Shown here piece after piece: positions 9,901 through 20,109 of a DNA stretch of 64,000 nt. Each line of letters opens with the position of its first letter. Position 1 is the first letter of the stretch. Made by a program: the position numbers and the translations under genes. The notes under the pieces are model-generated. The model ran no database searches. It saw only the letters and a program-made list of their open reading frames with translations, and had not been told where the DNA came from. This DNA is from Nocardioides lianchengensis (lineage in GTDB: Bacteria; Actinomycetota; Actinomycetes; Propionibacteriales; Nocardioidaceae): assembly GCF_900101465.1 (NCBI RefSeq), contig NZ_FMZM01000003.1, positions 124,001 to 188,000 of the forward strand, given 5' to 3'.

Positions 9901-11685
9901 TCAGTGGCGGACCAGCCGCACGAGGTGGTCGACCACGTGATCGGCGGAGACGTCCTCGCGCTCGCCCGAGCGGCGGTCGCGGACCTCGACCGTGTGCGAC
10001 TCGGCCAGGCTCTTGCCGACCACGACGACCGTCGGGACACCGATCAGCTCGGCGTCCTTGAACTTCACGCCGGGGCTGATCCGGCCGGCGCGGTCGTCGT
10101 AGAGGACCTCGATGCCCTGGCCGGCCAGCTCGTGGGCGATCCGCTCGGCCGCGGCGAACGTCGCCTCGTCCTTGCCGGCGGCGACCAGGTGGACGTCGGC
10201 GGGCGCGACGTTGCGCGGCCAGCACAGCCCGACCTCGTCGAGGGTGCCCTCGGCGATCGCGGCGACGGCGCGCGAGCAGCCGATGCCGTAGGAGCCCATG
10301 GTGACCGTGACGAGCTTCCCGTTCTCGTCGAGGACCCGCAGGTCGAGGGCATCGGCGTACTTGCGGCCGAGCTGGAAGATGTGGCCCATCTCGATGCCGC
10401 GGGCGGTCTCGAGCACGCCGCCGTCGCAGTTCGGGCAGGGGTCGCCGTCGCGGACCTCGGCGGCCTCGATGGTGCCGTCGGGGGTGAAGTCGCGGCCGGC
10501 GACCAGGTCGAGGACGTGGCTGCCGGGGGCGTCGGCGCCGGTGACCCAGCGGGTGCCCTCGACGATGCGGGGGTCGACGAGGTAGCGGATGCCGGACTCG
10601 TTCTTCTCCCCCAGCACGCCGGGGCCGATGTAGCCCTTGACCAGGCTGGGGTGCTTGCGGAACTCGGTCTCGTCGAACGGCTCGACCTCGATGGGCTCCA
10701 GCTGGCCCTCCAGGCGCTTCTGGTCGACCTCGCGGTCGCCGGGCAGGCCGATGGCGACCGGCTCGCGGGTGCCGTCGGGGTGCTTCAGCATCACCAGGAC
10801 GTTCTTCAGCGTGTCGGCGCCGGTCCAGGCGCGGTCGGGCCGGGGGTACGACGCGTTCAGGTGGTCGACCAGCGTCTGGATGGTGGGGGTGTCGGGCGTC
10901 TGCTCCGCGTGGGCGGCGGGCGCGTCGTCGTACGCCACGGGGCTGGGCGGGCGGACCTGGACGGCCTCGACGTTCGCGGCGTAGTCGCAGGTCGTGCAGC
11001 GGACGTAGGTGTCCTCCCCGACGGCGGCCTTGGCCAGGAACTCCTCGGACCGCGAGCCGCCCATGGCACCCGAGGTCGCCTTGACGATGACGTAGTCGAA
11101 GCCGAGCCGGTCGAAGATCCGGACGTAGGCGTCGCGGTGCTTCTGGTAGCTCTCGTCGAGGCCGGCGTCGTCCACGTCGAAGGAGTAGGAGTCCTTCATC
11201 GTGAACTCGCGGCCGCGCAGGATGCCGGCGCGGGGACGCGCCTCGTCGCGGTACTTGGTCTGGATCTGGTAGATCGACAGCGGCAGGTCCTTGTACGACG
11301 AGTACAGGTCCTTGACCGTCAGCGTGAACATCTCCTCGTGGGTGGGGCCGAGGAGGTAGTCGCCGCCCTTGCGGTCCTTCAGGCGGAAGATGTTGTCGCC
11401 GTACTCGGTCCAGCGGCCGGTGGCGTCGTAGGGCTCGCGGGGCAGCAGTGCGGGGAAGCTCAGCTCCTGGGCGCCCATGCCGTCCATCTCGTCGCGGACG
11501 ATGGCCTCGATCTTGCGCAGCACCTTCAGGCCGAGGGGCAGCCAGGTGTAGATGCCCGGGGCCGCGCGGCGGATGTAGCCGGCCCGCACGAGCAGCCGGT
11601 GGCTGGGGACCTCGGCATCGGCCGGGTCGTCGCGCAGCGTGCGGACGAAGAGGCTCGACATGCGGAGGATCCGGGGGGTGCTCAT
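9901..11685 (-). CDS. proS: Prolyl-tRNA synthetase
   Basis: This class II synthetase charges tRNA-Pro. The 594-residue length matches the bacterial type with an inserted editing domain (about 230–395) between the catalytic motifs. Visible features are motif 2-type [30 protein letters not shown] (about 113–122), [16 protein letters not shown] and the C-terminal anticodon-binding domain with [23 protein letters not shown] at 11685 gives [13 protein letters not shown]; the second Met eight residues on is a fallback. The apparent open frame running upstream to 12801 is a GC artefact across the DoxX and GNAT genes. Confidence 0.97.
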   Translation of the reverse strand: MSTPRILRMSSLFVRTLRDDPADAEVPSHRLLVRAGYIRRAAPGIYTWLPLGLKVLRKIEAIVRDEMDGMGAQELSFPALLPREPYDATGRWTEYGDNIFRLKDRKGGDYLLGPTHEEMFTLTVKDLYSSYKDLPLSIYQIQTKYRDEARPRAGILRGREFTMKDSYSFDVDDAGLDESYQKHRDAYVRIFDRLGFDYVIVKATSGAMGGSRSEEFLAKAAVGEDTYVRCTTCDYAANVEAVQVRPPSPVAYDDAPAAHAEQTPDTPTIQTLVDHLNASYPRPDRAWTGADTLKNVLVMLKHPDGTREPVAIGLPGDREVDQKRLEGQLEPIEVEPFDETEFRKHPSLVKGYIGPGVLGEKNESGIRYLVDPRIVEGTRWVTGADAPGSHVLDLVAGRDFTPDGTIEAAEVRDGDPCPNCDGGVLETARGIEMGHIFQLGRKYADALDLRVLDENGKLVTVTMGSYGIGCSRAVAAIAEGTLDEVGLCWPRNVAPADVHLVAAGKDEATFAAAERIAHELAGQGIEVLYDDRAGRISPGVKFKDAELIGVPTVVVVGKSLAESHTVEVRDRRSGEREDVSADHVVDHLVRLVRH

Positions 11686-11729
11686 GGGGCGCAAGGCTAC
11701 TTCCCGGACTCCCCCGTCAGCGAACCAGT

Positions 11730-12095
11730 TCACCCTTCCCGGGTCGCCCGCAGCGCCGCGCGGATCATCGGCAGCTGGAGCGGCAGCCGGGCGTAGGCCG
11801 CGGCCTTGAACGTCGTGTTGCGGGTCTTCGACGCGTCCTGGGCCATCTGCACGTTGCCGGGGAAGACGCCGACCAGCAGCAGCACGCTCGCCCAGCCGGC
11901 CAGCCGCCGGGTCCGAGGCACCGCCAGGCCCGCCGCGCACAGCAGCTCGGCGACCCCGCTGGCCAGGATCACCTCGCGGTGGGCCGGCACCCACGACGGC
12001 ATGATCGGCTCGTAGACCTCGGGCTTCACGAGGTGGATGGTGCCGCTGACGGCGAAGCCGGTGGCGAGCACCTTGACGCTGGTGGGGAGGCTCAT
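11730..12095 (-). CDS. DoxX-family small membrane protein
   Basis: This 121-residue protein has about four hydrophobic helices ([56 protein letters not shown] and a weaker terminal helix) and a GxxHLxxP-type start seen in DoxX-like proteins. DoxX-like proteins are membrane partners in respiratory or thiol-stress complexes in some actinobacteria; no such partner is beside it here. It follows the GNAT gene by 12 bases and precedes proS, all on the same strand. Confidence 0.8.
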   Translation of the reverse strand: MSLPTSVKVLATGFAVSGTIHLVKPEVYEPIMPSWVPAHREVILASGVAELLCAAGLAVPRTRRLAGWASVLLLVGVFPGNVQMAQDASKTRNTTFKAAAYARLPLQLPMIRAALRATREG

Positions 12096-12107
12096 CGCGC
12101 CACCCTC

Positions 12108-12953
12108 TCAGAACATGACGGTGGAGAACCGGGCCGTCTCGCGGAAGCCGACCGTGGCGTAGGCGCGGCGGGCCGGGGTGTTCCACTCGTTGACGTAGAG
12201 CGACACGACCGGGGCGATCTCGCGCCGGACCAGCTCGGCGACGGCGGCCATGCCGGCGATCGCCAGGCCCTCCCCACGGCGGTCCGGCGGCACCCAGACC
12301 CCCTGGATCTGGGCGGCGTACGGCGAGGCGCAGGCGACCTCGGCCTTGAACACCAGCCGTCCCGCGTCGAACCGCGCGAACGACCAGCCCCGGTTCATCA
12401 GCTGGGTGACCCGGGCGCGGTAGAGGTCGGCGCCCCCGCCGTACTCCGGGGAGATGCCGACCTCCTCGGTGTACATGGCCACGCAGGCCGGGTAGAGCTC
12501 GTCCAGGTCCTGCCGGGTCGTGCGGCGTACGGCGGGGTCCGCGGCGGCCAGGGGCGCCTCGCTCAGCTCCAGGTGGGGCTGGCCCCAGCGGGTCTCGCGC
12601 GGTCGGCCCCAGGAGCCCGCGACCCCGTTCCAGAGCACCCGGACCGCCTCGTGCGGGCCGACGATGGTCGAGACCGTGCGGCCGCGGGTCAGCGCCCGCT
12701 CGGCGAAGGTGCGGGCGTCGTCGGCGCTGGCCTGCACCGGGACCAGGTTGGCCCCCACGTGACAGGCCGCGACCAGCTCGCCGTCCTCGAAGCGGCCCCA
12801 CATCTCGCCGCCCAGCCAGCGCGGCTCGAGGTTGGTCGTCCGGGCGCGGTAGTCGGCGAAGACGTTGACCACCGGGTCCTGCGCGGTGAGGCGGAGGAAC
12901 GCGTCCAGGTCGGGGGCTCCGAGGGGGCGCACCCCGTGACGCGTCGTCAGCAC
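12108..12953 (-). CDS. GNAT acetyltransferase with N-terminal DUF4081
   Basis: The 281-residue protein carries an N-terminal DUF4081-type domain (about 1–130) and a C-terminal GNAT domain (about 145–281). The acetyl-CoA loop is in [29 protein letters not shown], followed by [20 protein letters not shown]. In Mycobacterium the same gene type (Rv2867c) lies immediately downstream of ispG; here one small membrane gene intervenes. The acceptor substrate is unknown. Start ATG at 12953; the order ispG–SHOCT-like–GNAT–DoxX–proS is all on the minus strand. Confidence 0.88.
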   Translation of the reverse strand: MLTTRHGVRPLGAPDLDAFLRLTAQDPVVNVFADYRARTTNLEPRWLGGEMWGRFEDGELVAACHVGANLVPVQASADDARTFAERALTRGRTVSTIVGPHEAVRVLWNGVAGSWGRPRETRWGQPHLELSEAPLAAADPAVRRTTRQDLDELYPACVAMYTEEVGISPEYGGGADLYRARVTQLMNRGWSFARFDAGRLVFKAEVACASPYAAQIQGVWVPPDRRGEGLAIAGMAAVAELVRREIAPVVSLYVNEWNTPARRAYATVGFRETARFSTVMF

Positions 12954-13008
12954 GGGCTGAGCCTACGTCCCGGTCGCCGGGCCGGGGAGACGGGCGGCAC
13001 GAGGGGTC

Positions 13009-13488
13009 TCAGAGCTCGTCGAGGATCGCCCGACGGCGCTCGCCCCACTCCTCGTTGCTGACCAGCTCCTCGTCGCGCAATCGGTCGAGCCGCCGCAGCC
13101 GGTCGGCCACGTCGTCATGGTCGTGAGCGGCGGCGGGCGCCGGGGCCGCCTCGACCTCGCGCCGACGCATCGTCGAGGCGAGGTACGTCGTCTCCAGCCC
13201 GGTCTCGGTGAACAGCGCCATCCGGGCGGCCTCGTCCTCGTCCAGGCCGGACCGGCGTGCCATCCCGCGAGCGGTGGTCACGCGCCAGTACGCCGTACCG
13301 GCCGCGGCGATCACGCCCAGGATGATGATCAGCGCGACGAACCCGCCGAACCCGTCGGACGGGTCGCCGCTGTTCTCGAAGCTGCGGTGCCACTCCCCGC
13401 CGTAGTACGAGCAGGTCGGCAGCTCCCCGAACTCGTTCGCCTCGAAGCACGAGCTGGGAGCGTCCTCGAGATCACCGGTCCAGAGCAT
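13009..13488 (-). CDS. Single-pass membrane protein with SHOCT-like C-terminus
   Basis: The 159-residue product has an acidic, Cys-containing N-terminal segment (Cys near 14 and 26), one transmembrane helix (about 48–66, GFVALIIILGVIAAAGTAYW), a cytoplasmic linker and a C-terminal SHOCT-like helix pair (DRLRRLDRLRDEELVSNEEWGERRRAILDEL). SHOCT modules are short oligomerisation motifs found at termini of membrane proteins. There is no signal peptide. It sits between ispG and the GNAT gene on the same strand. Its function cannot be assigned. Confidence 0.75.
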   Translation of the reverse strand: MLWTGDLEDAPSSCFEANEFGELPTCSYYGGEWHRSFENSGDPSDGFGGFVALIIILGVIAAAGTAYWRVTTARGMARRSGLDEDEAARMALFTETGLETTYLASTMRRREVEAAPAPAAAHDHDDVADRLRRLDRLRDEELVSNEEWGERRRAILDEL

Positions 13489-13537
13489 GGCGGAACTCTA
13501 GGTCGCGCTCCGGGTGGACCGGATCGGTTTCGGCCGA

Positions 13538-14689
13538 TCAGCCGACGGTGACCTCGGCGCCCGCGCCGTCGACGGCCTCCATGCCCTCGGCGATGCGCAT
13601 GGCCTCCTCGATCAGGGTCTCGACGATCTGCGACTCGGGCACGGTCTTGATGACCTCGCCCTTGACGAAGATCTGGCCCTTTCCGTTGCCGGAGGCGACG
13701 CCGAGATCGGCCTCGCGGGCCTCCCCCGGACCGTTGACGACGCAGCCCATGACGGCGACCCGCAGCGGGACCTCCATGCCCTCGAGGCCGGCGGTGACCT
13801 GCTCGGCCAGGGTGTAGACGTCGACCTGGGCGCGGCCGCAGGACGGGCAGGAGACGATCTCCAGCTTGCGGGGCCGCAGGTTCAGTGACTGCAGGATCTG
13901 GATGCCGACCTTGACCTCCTCGACGGGAGGCGCGGAGAGCGAGACCCGGATCGTGTCGCCGATGCCCTTGCTGAGCAGCGCGCCGAAGGCGGTCGCGGAC
14001 TTGATCGTGCCCTGGAACGCCGGGCCCGCCTCGGTCACGCCGAGGTGGAGCGGCCAGTCGCCCTCGGCGGCGAGCAGCTCGTAGGCGCGGACCATCACGA
14101 CGGGGTCGTTGTGCTTGACCGAGATCTTGAAGTCACGGAAGCCGTGCTCCTCGAAGAGGCTGGCCTCCCACTTGGCCGACTCGACGAGCGCCTCGGGCGT
14201 CGCCTTGCCGTACTTCTCCAGCAGCCGCGGGTCGAGCGAGCCGGCGTTGACGCCGATCCGGATCGAGGTGCCGTGGTCCTGGGCGGCCCGGGCGATCTCC
14301 TTGACCTGGTCGTCGAACTTGCGGATGTTGCCCGGGTTGACCCGGACGGCCGCGCAGCCGGCCTCGATGGCCGCGAAGACGTACTTGGGCTGGAAGTGGA
14401 TGTCGGCGATCACCGGGATCTGCGACTTGCGGGCGATCGCGGGGAGCGCCTCGGCGTCGTCCTGGCTGGGGCACGCGACCCGGACGATGTCGCAGCCCGA
14501 CGCGGTGAGCTCGGCGATCTGCTGGAGGGTCGCGTTGACGTCGGAGGTGAGCGTCGTGGTCATCGACTGCACCGAGACCGGGTGGTCGCTGCCGACCCCG
14601 ACCTTGCCGACCTGGATCTGGCGGGTCGGACGGCGCGGGGCGAGCACCGGCGGCGGCGCCGCGGGCATCCCCAGGTTGATCTCGGTCAT
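13538..14689 (-). CDS. ispG: 4-hydroxy-3-methylbut-2-enyl diphosphate synthase (flavodoxin/ferredoxin type)
   Basis: IspG (GcpE) carries out the penultimate MEP-pathway step, converting 2-C-methyl-D-erythritol 2,4-cyclodiphosphate to HMBPP with a [4Fe-4S] cluster. The 383-residue protein has the TIM-barrel start ([26 protein letters not shown]), the cluster cysteines in CPSCGR (about 280) and [10 protein letters not shown] (about 313), and the conserved NPGNIR. It lies two genes from dxr, the second enzyme of the same pathway, separated by the pyruvyl-transferase-like gene and rip1. Confidence 0.97.
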   Translation of the reverse strand: MTEINLGMPAAPPPVLAPRRPTRQIQVGKVGVGSDHPVSVQSMTTTLTSDVNATLQQIAELTASGCDIVRVACPSQDDAEALPAIARKSQIPVIADIHFQPKYVFAAIEAGCAAVRVNPGNIRKFDDQVKEIARAAQDHGTSIRIGVNAGSLDPRLLEKYGKATPEALVESAKWEASLFEEHGFRDFKISVKHNDPVVMVRAYELLAAEGDWPLHLGVTEAGPAFQGTIKSATAFGALLSKGIGDTIRVSLSAPPVEEVKVGIQILQSLNLRPRKLEIVSCPSCGRAQVDVYTLAEQVTAGLEGMEVPLRVAVMGCVVNGPGEAREADLGVASGNGKGQIFVKGEVIKTVPESQIVETLIEEAMRIAEGMEAVDGAGAEVTVG

Positions 14690-14726
14690 GGCGCCAATCT
14701 ACTGGGCGGGGCCGCGGCGCCCCTCA

Positions 14727-16151
14727 TCAGCGCTCGCGGCGACCGGCCCGCCGCAGCACCCGCTCGGCCAGGCCCGGTCGGCCCGCCGGCACGGCCTGGG
14801 CCTGCGCCTCCGCCAGGCTCGCCCGGGTCCGCGCAAGCACGGTCCGCGTCTCGTCGAGCCGCGCCTGGGTGGCGTCGAGCTCGTCGCGGATGCCGGGCAA
14901 GTCGTGGTGGGCGGCCTCGGCCGCGGCCGCGAGTGCGGCCAGCCGGGTCTCGGCCCGCTCCTCGCGCACGGCGTCGGTGAGGCCGGCCGTAAGCTCGCCC
15001 ACCCGGTCGGCGATCGCGCGGACGTTCTCGTCGGCCAGCCGCGAGAGCCGGGCCGACGCCTCCCGCACCTCGGGGCGGTTCCGGGCGCCGAGCGCGGCGC
15101 CCATCGCCTCGTCGAGGTCGGTCACTGCCACGTGGAAGGGCATGTGCTTGTCCCAGTGCCGCGCGTAGCGGGTGGGCTTGGTGCGCTCGAAGGTCACCCG
15201 GGGCAGGTCGTACGACGCCGCGACGATCCGGACGTGCAGCGACGTCCCGATCACCAGGCGGGCGTCGCGGATGGCCTTGACGACGTCGAGCGGCTGCCGG
15301 CCGGTCGCGAACTCGATCTCGGTGGACGGCGACAGCTGCTGCAGCCGCTCGGCGATCCGCTCGCAGTCGGCGACCGAGTCGTGGCTGGTGGCCAGGCCGG
15401 CCATGACGAAGCGGACCTTCGAGCCGCCGAGGTGCCGGCTCGCGGCCAGCTGCTCGGCGATCGTCTCGTGGCCCATCAGCGCGGCGAGCCCGGACGAGAC
15501 CTGGAGGACGACGACGTCGCTGTCCGGATCCGGCTCGTACGGCTCGAGGACCCGCAGCGTGTGCACGACGTCCGGGGCCAGCGTGTGCTCGACGCCGAGC
15601 TCCTGGAGGTACTTGCTGGAGGGCTTGTCCCGCACGGAGACGACGTCGGCCGTCCGCAGCACCGCCGCCATCTCGTGGCGGACCTTGACCGAGCGCGTGG
15701 TGAGCCCGGCGATCCCGACCGAGTTCAGGACCGAGACCGCGCCGCCGTTGAGCGGGAAGGCCCCCACGGTCGGGACGTACGGCGAGGTGATCGGCGCCCC
15801 CGCGACGGCCGCGGACAGGATCTCGCGCTGCCGCGCCGGCGTCGCGGTCTGGTAGGCGGCGAACTCGCGGGGCGGGACCGCCATCCGGAACGCGCCCTCC
15901 AGGTCGAGCGCCCCGACCTGGCCACCGACCGACCAGACGACGTCGTACCGGTGCTGCTGGAGGTGCTCGCCCGTCGCCACGACCTGGCGGTCGAGCAGCT
16001 CGGTCATGTCGGCCGCGAACGGGGCGGAGGCCACGATCTCGCTGCCGGCCAGGTAGCGCTCGGTGAGGAGCAGGAAGAGCAGGTCGCCGAAGTTGTCACG
16101 CTCGTAGGCACCGACGGTGAGCACGCGCGGGGTGGTGTCGGGGTGGTTCAA
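14727..16151 (-). CDS. Polysaccharide pyruvyl transferase family protein with coiled-coil tail
   Basis: The 474-residue protein begins VLTVGAYERDNFGDLLFLLLTERYL, the N-x-GD start of the WcaK/CsaB polysaccharide pyruvyl transferase family. Later it has VSVRDKPSSKYLQELGV, TLAPDVV and VIGTSLHVRIVAASYDLPRV, which are characteristic family segments. Residues after about 365 form a long helical/coiled-coil tail (RLAALAAAAEAAHHDLPGIRDEL…). Members add pyruvate ketals to cell-surface glycans. TTG at 16151, after AGGAG, gives the natural N-terminus. It splits ispG from rip1, which are adjacent in mycobacteria. Confidence 0.87.
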   Translation of the reverse strand: MNHPDTTPRVLTVGAYERDNFGDLLFLLLTERYLAGSEIVASAPFAADMTELLDRQVVATGEHLQQHRYDVVWSVGGQVGALDLEGAFRMAVPPREFAAYQTATPARQREILSAAVAGAPITSPYVPTVGAFPLNGGAVSVLNSVGIAGLTTRSVKVRHEMAAVLRTADVVSVRDKPSSKYLQELGVEHTLAPDVVHTLRVLEPYEPDPDSDVVVLQVSSGLAALMGHETIAEQLAASRHLGGSKVRFVMAGLATSHDSVADCERIAERLQQLSPSTEIEFATGRQPLDVVKAIRDARLVIGTSLHVRIVAASYDLPRVTFERTKPTRYARHWDKHMPFHVAVTDLDEAMGAALGARNRPEVREASARLSRLADENVRAIADRVGELTAGLTDAVREERAETRLAALAAAAEAAHHDLPGIRDELDATQARLDETRTVLARTRASLAEAQAQAVPAGRPGLAERVLRRAGRRER

Positions 16152-16229
16152 GGTTCTCCTCGGTCGGTCGCGACCCCGTCGGTCGCGGATGGTGCACCGT
16201 CGAGAAGGCTACCGCCCGCCAGGCGCTTT

Positions 16230-17591
16230 CTAGCCCTCCAGGTGGAGGGGTACGACGAGGTCGCCGACGATCAGCACGACGCCCATCACCACGAAGCCCA
16301 TGGCGACGACGTAGGCGATCGGGAGCAGCTTGGCCGCGTCGACGTACCCCGGGTCCGGTCGGCGCCGGAGCCGGGCGAACCCGCGGCGCAGCGCCTCCCA
16401 GAGCGCGCTGGCGATGTGGCCGCCGTCGAGCGGGAGGAGGGGGACGAAGTTGAGCATCCCGATGAAGAAGTTGAAGCCGGCGATGAGCATGACCAGGAAC
16501 ACGGCCTTGTCGACGACCGGGAACTCGTCGTGCGACACGGTCTCTCCGGCCAGCCGGCCGCCGCCGACGATGCTCATCGGGCTGTCGGCCGCGCGCTCCT
16601 CCAGCCCGACGATCGCCTGCGCGACGTCCCAGACCTTGACCGGCAGGGTGCCGAGCGCCTGGACCGTGTCGACGGTCATCGTGCCCATCTGGTCGAGGGT
16701 GAAGAGCACGCCGCCCTTCTCGGTGACCGTGTGCGTCGTCGGGACGACGCCCAGGAACCCGACCTCGGTCAGCGTCTCGTCGGAGTCGGACGTCGGGCGG
16801 GCCTCGACGGTGGTGCTGGTGGTGCCGGTCAGCGGCTTCCCGTCGCGCTCGTAGCCGATGGTCGCCGTGCCGCCCTTGTTGTCGCGGATGAGGTCGCGCA
16901 ACTGTTCCCAGCCGGCGATGGCGGTGCCGTTGAAGGTGGTGATCGTGTCGCCGGGCCGCAGGCCCGCGCCGAGGGCCGGGCTGACCGGGTCGGTCTCCTC
17001 GCAGGCGCGGCCGCTCTCGGAGTAGGGGATGACGCACTCGGAGATCGCGTCGACCACGGGCGCTCCGGCGTCGACCTCCGAGGTCTTCACGCCGTAGGTG
17101 GAGAAGACGAGGAGGAACAGGAAGAAGGCGATCAGCAGGTTGACGGTGGGCCCGCCGCCCATGACGACGACCTTCTTCCACCACGGCAGCTTGTAGAAGA
17201 GACGGTCGGTGTCCTCGGGCTTGACCAGCTCCCACTCGGCCGCGCGGGCGTCGGTGATGAGTTGGGTGAACATGCCGGTGTTGGACTTGCGGACCTTGTG
17301 GACCGGGTTGCCGTCCTCGTCGTACGTCACGTCGTCGACGAGGTCCTCCGCCCCTGGGGGCAGCATGCCGACGATCTTGACGTAGCCACCGAGCGGGATG
17401 GCCTTCAGGCCGTACTCGGTCTCGCCGACCTGCTTGCTCCACACGGTGGGCCCGAAGCCGATGAAGTACTGCGTCACCTTGCCACCGAAGCGCTTGGCGG
17501 GAATGAGGTGGCCGAGCTCGTGGAGCCCGATCGAGACCAGGATGGCGACCACGAAGATCGCCACCCCGAGCAGGTAGAACAGCGCGGTCAT
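16230..17591 (-). CDS. rseP: Site-2 intramembrane metalloprotease (Rip1/RseP family)
   Basis: This membrane-embedded zinc protease cleaves anti-sigma factors and other transmembrane substrates. The 453-residue protein has HELGH at residues 23–27 in TM1, a periplasmic/extracytoplasmic PDZ domain (about 190–310, [21 protein letters not shown]), and the second active-site motif in [12 protein letters not shown] near 384. It corresponds to Mycobacterium rip1 (Rv2869c), also next to dxr. Its ATG overlaps the dxr stop by four bases (ATGA), so the genes are co-translated. Confidence 0.95.
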   Translation of the reverse strand: MTALFYLLGVAIFVVAILVSIGLHELGHLIPAKRFGGKVTQYFIGFGPTVWSKQVGETEYGLKAIPLGGYVKIVGMLPPGAEDLVDDVTYDEDGNPVHKVRKSNTGMFTQLITDARAAEWELVKPEDTDRLFYKLPWWKKVVVMGGGPTVNLLIAFFLFLLVFSTYGVKTSEVDAGAPVVDAISECVIPYSESGRACEETDPVSPALGAGLRPGDTITTFNGTAIAGWEQLRDLIRDNKGGTATIGYERDGKPLTGTTSTTVEARPTSDSDETLTEVGFLGVVPTTHTVTEKGGVLFTLDQMGTMTVDTVQALGTLPVKVWDVAQAIVGLEERAADSPMSIVGGGRLAGETVSHDEFPVVDKAVFLVMLIAGFNFFIGMLNFVPLLPLDGGHIASALWEALRRGFARLRRRPDPGYVDAAKLLPIAYVVAMGFVVMGVVLIVGDLVVPLHLEG

Positions 17592-18688
17592 GCGGGTCCT
17601 TCGATCAGTCGGGTCGCCTCGGCGCGGGCCCAGGCGTCGGCGGCGAGGATGTCGTCGATCGCCACGCTCGAGGGTACGTCGTGGCGACTGAGAACAGCCT
17701 GAATCGTCGCCACGATGTCGACGAACGCGAGCGCACCCCGCCGGAAGGCGTCGACGCAGACCTCGTTGGCGGCGTTGTAGACCGCCGGAGCGGTGCTGCC
17801 GGTCTCCCCCGCCGCGCGGGCCAACGCGACCGCCGGGAAGGCCTCGTCATCGAGCGGCAGGAACTCCCAGGTCTCGGGCCGGGTCCAGTCGACCGGCGGC
17901 GCCGCGTCCGGCACCCGGTCGGGCCAGGCCAGACCGAGGGCGATCGGGATGAGCATGGTCGGCGGGCTGGCCTGCACCAGCGTCGAGCCGTCGACGAACT
18001 CGACCATCGAGTGGACGACGCTCGTCGGGTGCACGACCACCTCGATCCGGTCGAAGGGGATGTCGAAGAGCAGGTGCGCCTCGATCACCTCCAGGCCCTT
18101 GTTGACCAGGGTCGCGGAGTTGATGGTGATCACCGGGCCCATGTCCCAGGTCGGGTGGTTCATCGCCTCCTCCGGCGTCACGTCGGCGAGCTGCTCCCGC
18201 GTCCGACCGCGGAACGGGCCGCCGCTCGCGGTCAGCACCAGGCGTCGTACCTCCTGCGGCGTGCCGCCGCGCAGGCACTGGGCCAGGGCGGAGTGCTCGG
18301 AGTCGACCGGGACGATCTGGCCGGGCTTCGCGCGCTCGAGCACCAGCGGGCCGCCCATGATCAGCGACTCCTTGTTGGCCAGGGCCAAGGTGGTGCCGGC
18401 GTCCAGCGCGGCCAGCGTCGGACGCAGGCCGACGGCCCCGGTGATGCCGTTGAGGACCACGTCGCAGGGCCGCCCGGCCGCCTCGACCGACGCGTCCTCC
18501 CCCAGCCCGGCGAAGGCCGGCGCGAACTCCTTGACCTGCTGCTCGAACAGGTCCGGGTTCGAGCCGCCGGCGGTCAGCCCGACGACCCGGAAGCGGTCCG
18601 GGTTGCGACGGACCAGGTCGAGGGCCTGGGTGCCGATGGAGCCGGTCGAGCCGAGGACCACGATGTCGCGAGATGTCACGTGCGCCAT
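17588..18688 (-). CDS. dxr: 1-deoxy-D-xylulose 5-phosphate reductoisomerase
   Basis: Dxr makes MEP from DXP using NADPH and is the committed step of MEP isoprenoid synthesis. The 366-residue protein has the NADPH-binding GSTGSIG at residues 13–19, NKESLIMGG (about 110), [13 protein letters not shown], and the metal-binding SGGPFRG and NHPTWDMG segments. The length is slightly under the usual 380–400. It is divergent from gabT with a gap of about 29 bases and overlaps rseP by four bases downstream. Confidence 0.97.
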   Translation of the reverse strand: MAHVTSRDIVVLGSTGSIGTQALDLVRRNPDRFRVVGLTAGGSNPDLFEQQVKEFAPAFAGLGEDASVEAAGRPCDVVLNGITGAVGLRPTLAALDAGTTLALANKESLIMGGPLVLERAKPGQIVPVDSEHSALAQCLRGGTPQEVRRLVLTASGGPFRGRTREQLADVTPEEAMNHPTWDMGPVITINSATLVNKGLEVIEAHLLFDIPFDRIEVVVHPTSVVHSMVEFVDGSTLVQASPPTMLIPIALGLAWPDRVPDAAPPVDWTRPETWEFLPLDDEAFPAVALARAAGETGSTAPAVYNAANEVCVDAFRRGALAFVDIVATIQAVLSRHDVPSSVAIDDILAADAWARAEATRLIEGPA

Positions 18689-18717
18689 CGTCCCAGGTCG
18701 GCTCTACAGTCATCCCC

Positions 18718-20064
18718 ATGACCTCGATCCCCGCCATGGGCGGCCCCTCGCTCCCGCAGGAGCGACGCCTCGTCACCGCCATCCCCGGTCCCGGCTCGCT
18801 CGAGCGGCTGGACCGCAAGAAGGCGTACGTCGCCGACGGCGTCGGCACGATGCTTCCGGTGTTCGTGGTGGCCGCGGGCGGCGGCATCATCCTCGACGTC
18901 GACGGCAACGCCCTGATCGACCTGGGCTCCGGCATCGCCGTGACGACGGTCGGCAACAGCGCCCCCGCAGTGACCCGGCGGGTCACCGACCAGGTGGCGG
19001 CGTTCACCCACACCTGCTTCATGATCACGCCGTACGACGGCTACGTCGACGTGTGCGAGCAGCTCGCGGAGCTGACCCCCGGCGACCACGCGAAGAAGAG
19101 CGCGCTCTTCAACTCCGGCGCCGAGGCCGTCGAGAACGCGGTCAAGATCGCCCGCGCCGCGACCGGCAAGGACGCGGTGGTGGTCTTCGACCACGCCTAC
19201 CACGGCCGGACCAACCTCACGATGGCCATGACGGCCAAGAACATGCCCTACAAGCACGGCTTCGGGCCGTTCGCGGGCGAGGTCTACCGCGCCCCGATGT
19301 CGTACCCGTTCCGCGACGGCCAGTCCGGCGAGGAGGCCGCGGCCCGCGCGATCGACGTCATCGACAAGCAGGTCGGCGCCACCAACCTGGCCTGCGTCGT
19401 GATCGAGCCGATCCAGGGCGAGGGCGGCTTCATCGTGCCCGCGCCGGGCTTCCTGCCGGCGATCGCGGCCTGGTGCGCGAGCAACGATGTCGTCTTCGTG
19501 GCCGACGAGATCCAGTCCGGCTTCTGCCGCACCGGCGACTGGTTCGCCAGCGACGACGAGGGCGTCGTCCCCGACCTGGTGACCACCGCCAAGGGCATCG
19601 CCGGTGGCCTGCCGCTGGCCGCGGTGACCGGCCGCGCCGACCTGATGGACGCGGTGCACGGCGGCGGACTCGGCGGCACGTACGGCGGCAACCCCGTCGC
19701 CTGCGCCGCCGGCCTGGGCGCGATCGAGGAGATGAAGGAGCACGACCTCGCCGGTCGGGCGCGGGCCGTGGGCGAGCGGATGCGCTCGCGGCTGGCGGCG
19801 CTGCAGGCCGAGCACCCGGTCATCGGCGACGTCCGAGGCCGCGGCGCGATGATGGCGATCGAGCTGTGCACGCCCGGCACGACCGAGCCGGACGCAGCTC
19901 GCGCGGCGGCGGTGTCGTCGTACTGCCACTCGCAGGGGGTCGTGACCCTGACCTGCGGCACCTGGGGCAACGTCTTCCGCTTCCTGCCGCCGCTCTCGAT
20001 CTCCGACGAGCTCCTCGACGAGGCCTTCGACGTGGTCGCGGAGGCGTTCGCGGCGACCGTTTGA
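18718..20064 (+). CDS. gabT: 4-aminobutyrate aminotransferase
   Basis: This PLP-dependent class III aminotransferase converts GABA and 2-oxoglutarate to succinate semialdehyde and glutamate. The 448-residue protein has ALFNSGAEAVENAVKIAR, DHAYHGRTNLTMAMT, PIQGEGGFIVP, VADEIQSGFCRTG, and the PLP lysine in TAKGIAGG (residue 292). These match actinobacterial GabT. ATG at 18718 is preferred; an upstream in-frame ATG at 18673 would overlap dxr. No succinate-semialdehyde dehydrogenase gene is adjacent. It would take the GABA made by the polyamine genes at 29–44 kb. Confidence 0.95.
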   Translation: MTSIPAMGGPSLPQERRLVTAIPGPGSLERLDRKKAYVADGVGTMLPVFVVAAGGGIILDVDGNALIDLGSGIAVTTVGNSAPAVTRRVTDQVAAFTHTCFMITPYDGYVDVCEQLAELTPGDHAKKSALFNSGAEAVENAVKIARAATGKDAVVVFDHAYHGRTNLTMAMTAKNMPYKHGFGPFAGEVYRAPMSYPFRDGQSGEEAAARAIDVIDKQVGATNLACVVIEPIQGEGGFIVPAPGFLPAIAAWCASNDVVFVADEIQSGFCRTGDWFASDDEGVVPDLVTTAKGIAGGLPLAAVTGRADLMDAVHGGGLGGTYGGNPVACAAGLGAIEEMKEHDLAGRARAVGERMRSRLAALQAEHPVIGDVRGRGAMMAIELCTPGTTEPDAARAAAVSSYCHSQGVVTLTCGTWGNVFRFLPPLSISDELLDEAFDVVAEAFAATV

Positions 20065-20074
20065 CGGGAACCGC

Positions 20075-20088
20075 TTGACGCGCGTCAA
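20075..20088. promoter_or_regulatory. 14-bp perfect palindrome upstream of the amidohydrolase gene
   Basis: TTGACGCGCGTCAA lies between the gabT stop and the GTG start at 20110. TTGAC also resembles a -35 hexamer. It is a candidate operator for a dimeric repressor. Confidence 0.45.
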
Positions 20089-20109
20089 CTACGGGAGTTC
20101 CATGCCCGT

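Noticed and set aside
9901-12801. 966-residue apparent fusion of proS with upstream sequence
   Set aside because: The upstream part is an out-of-frame reading of the DoxX and GNAT genes. A proper proS start exists at 11685.
14109-17702. 1197-codon plus-strand open frame across ispG, the pyruvyl transferase-like gene and rseP
   Set aside because: All three minus-strand genes have clear family motifs; the plus product has no domain and is a codon-bias artefact.
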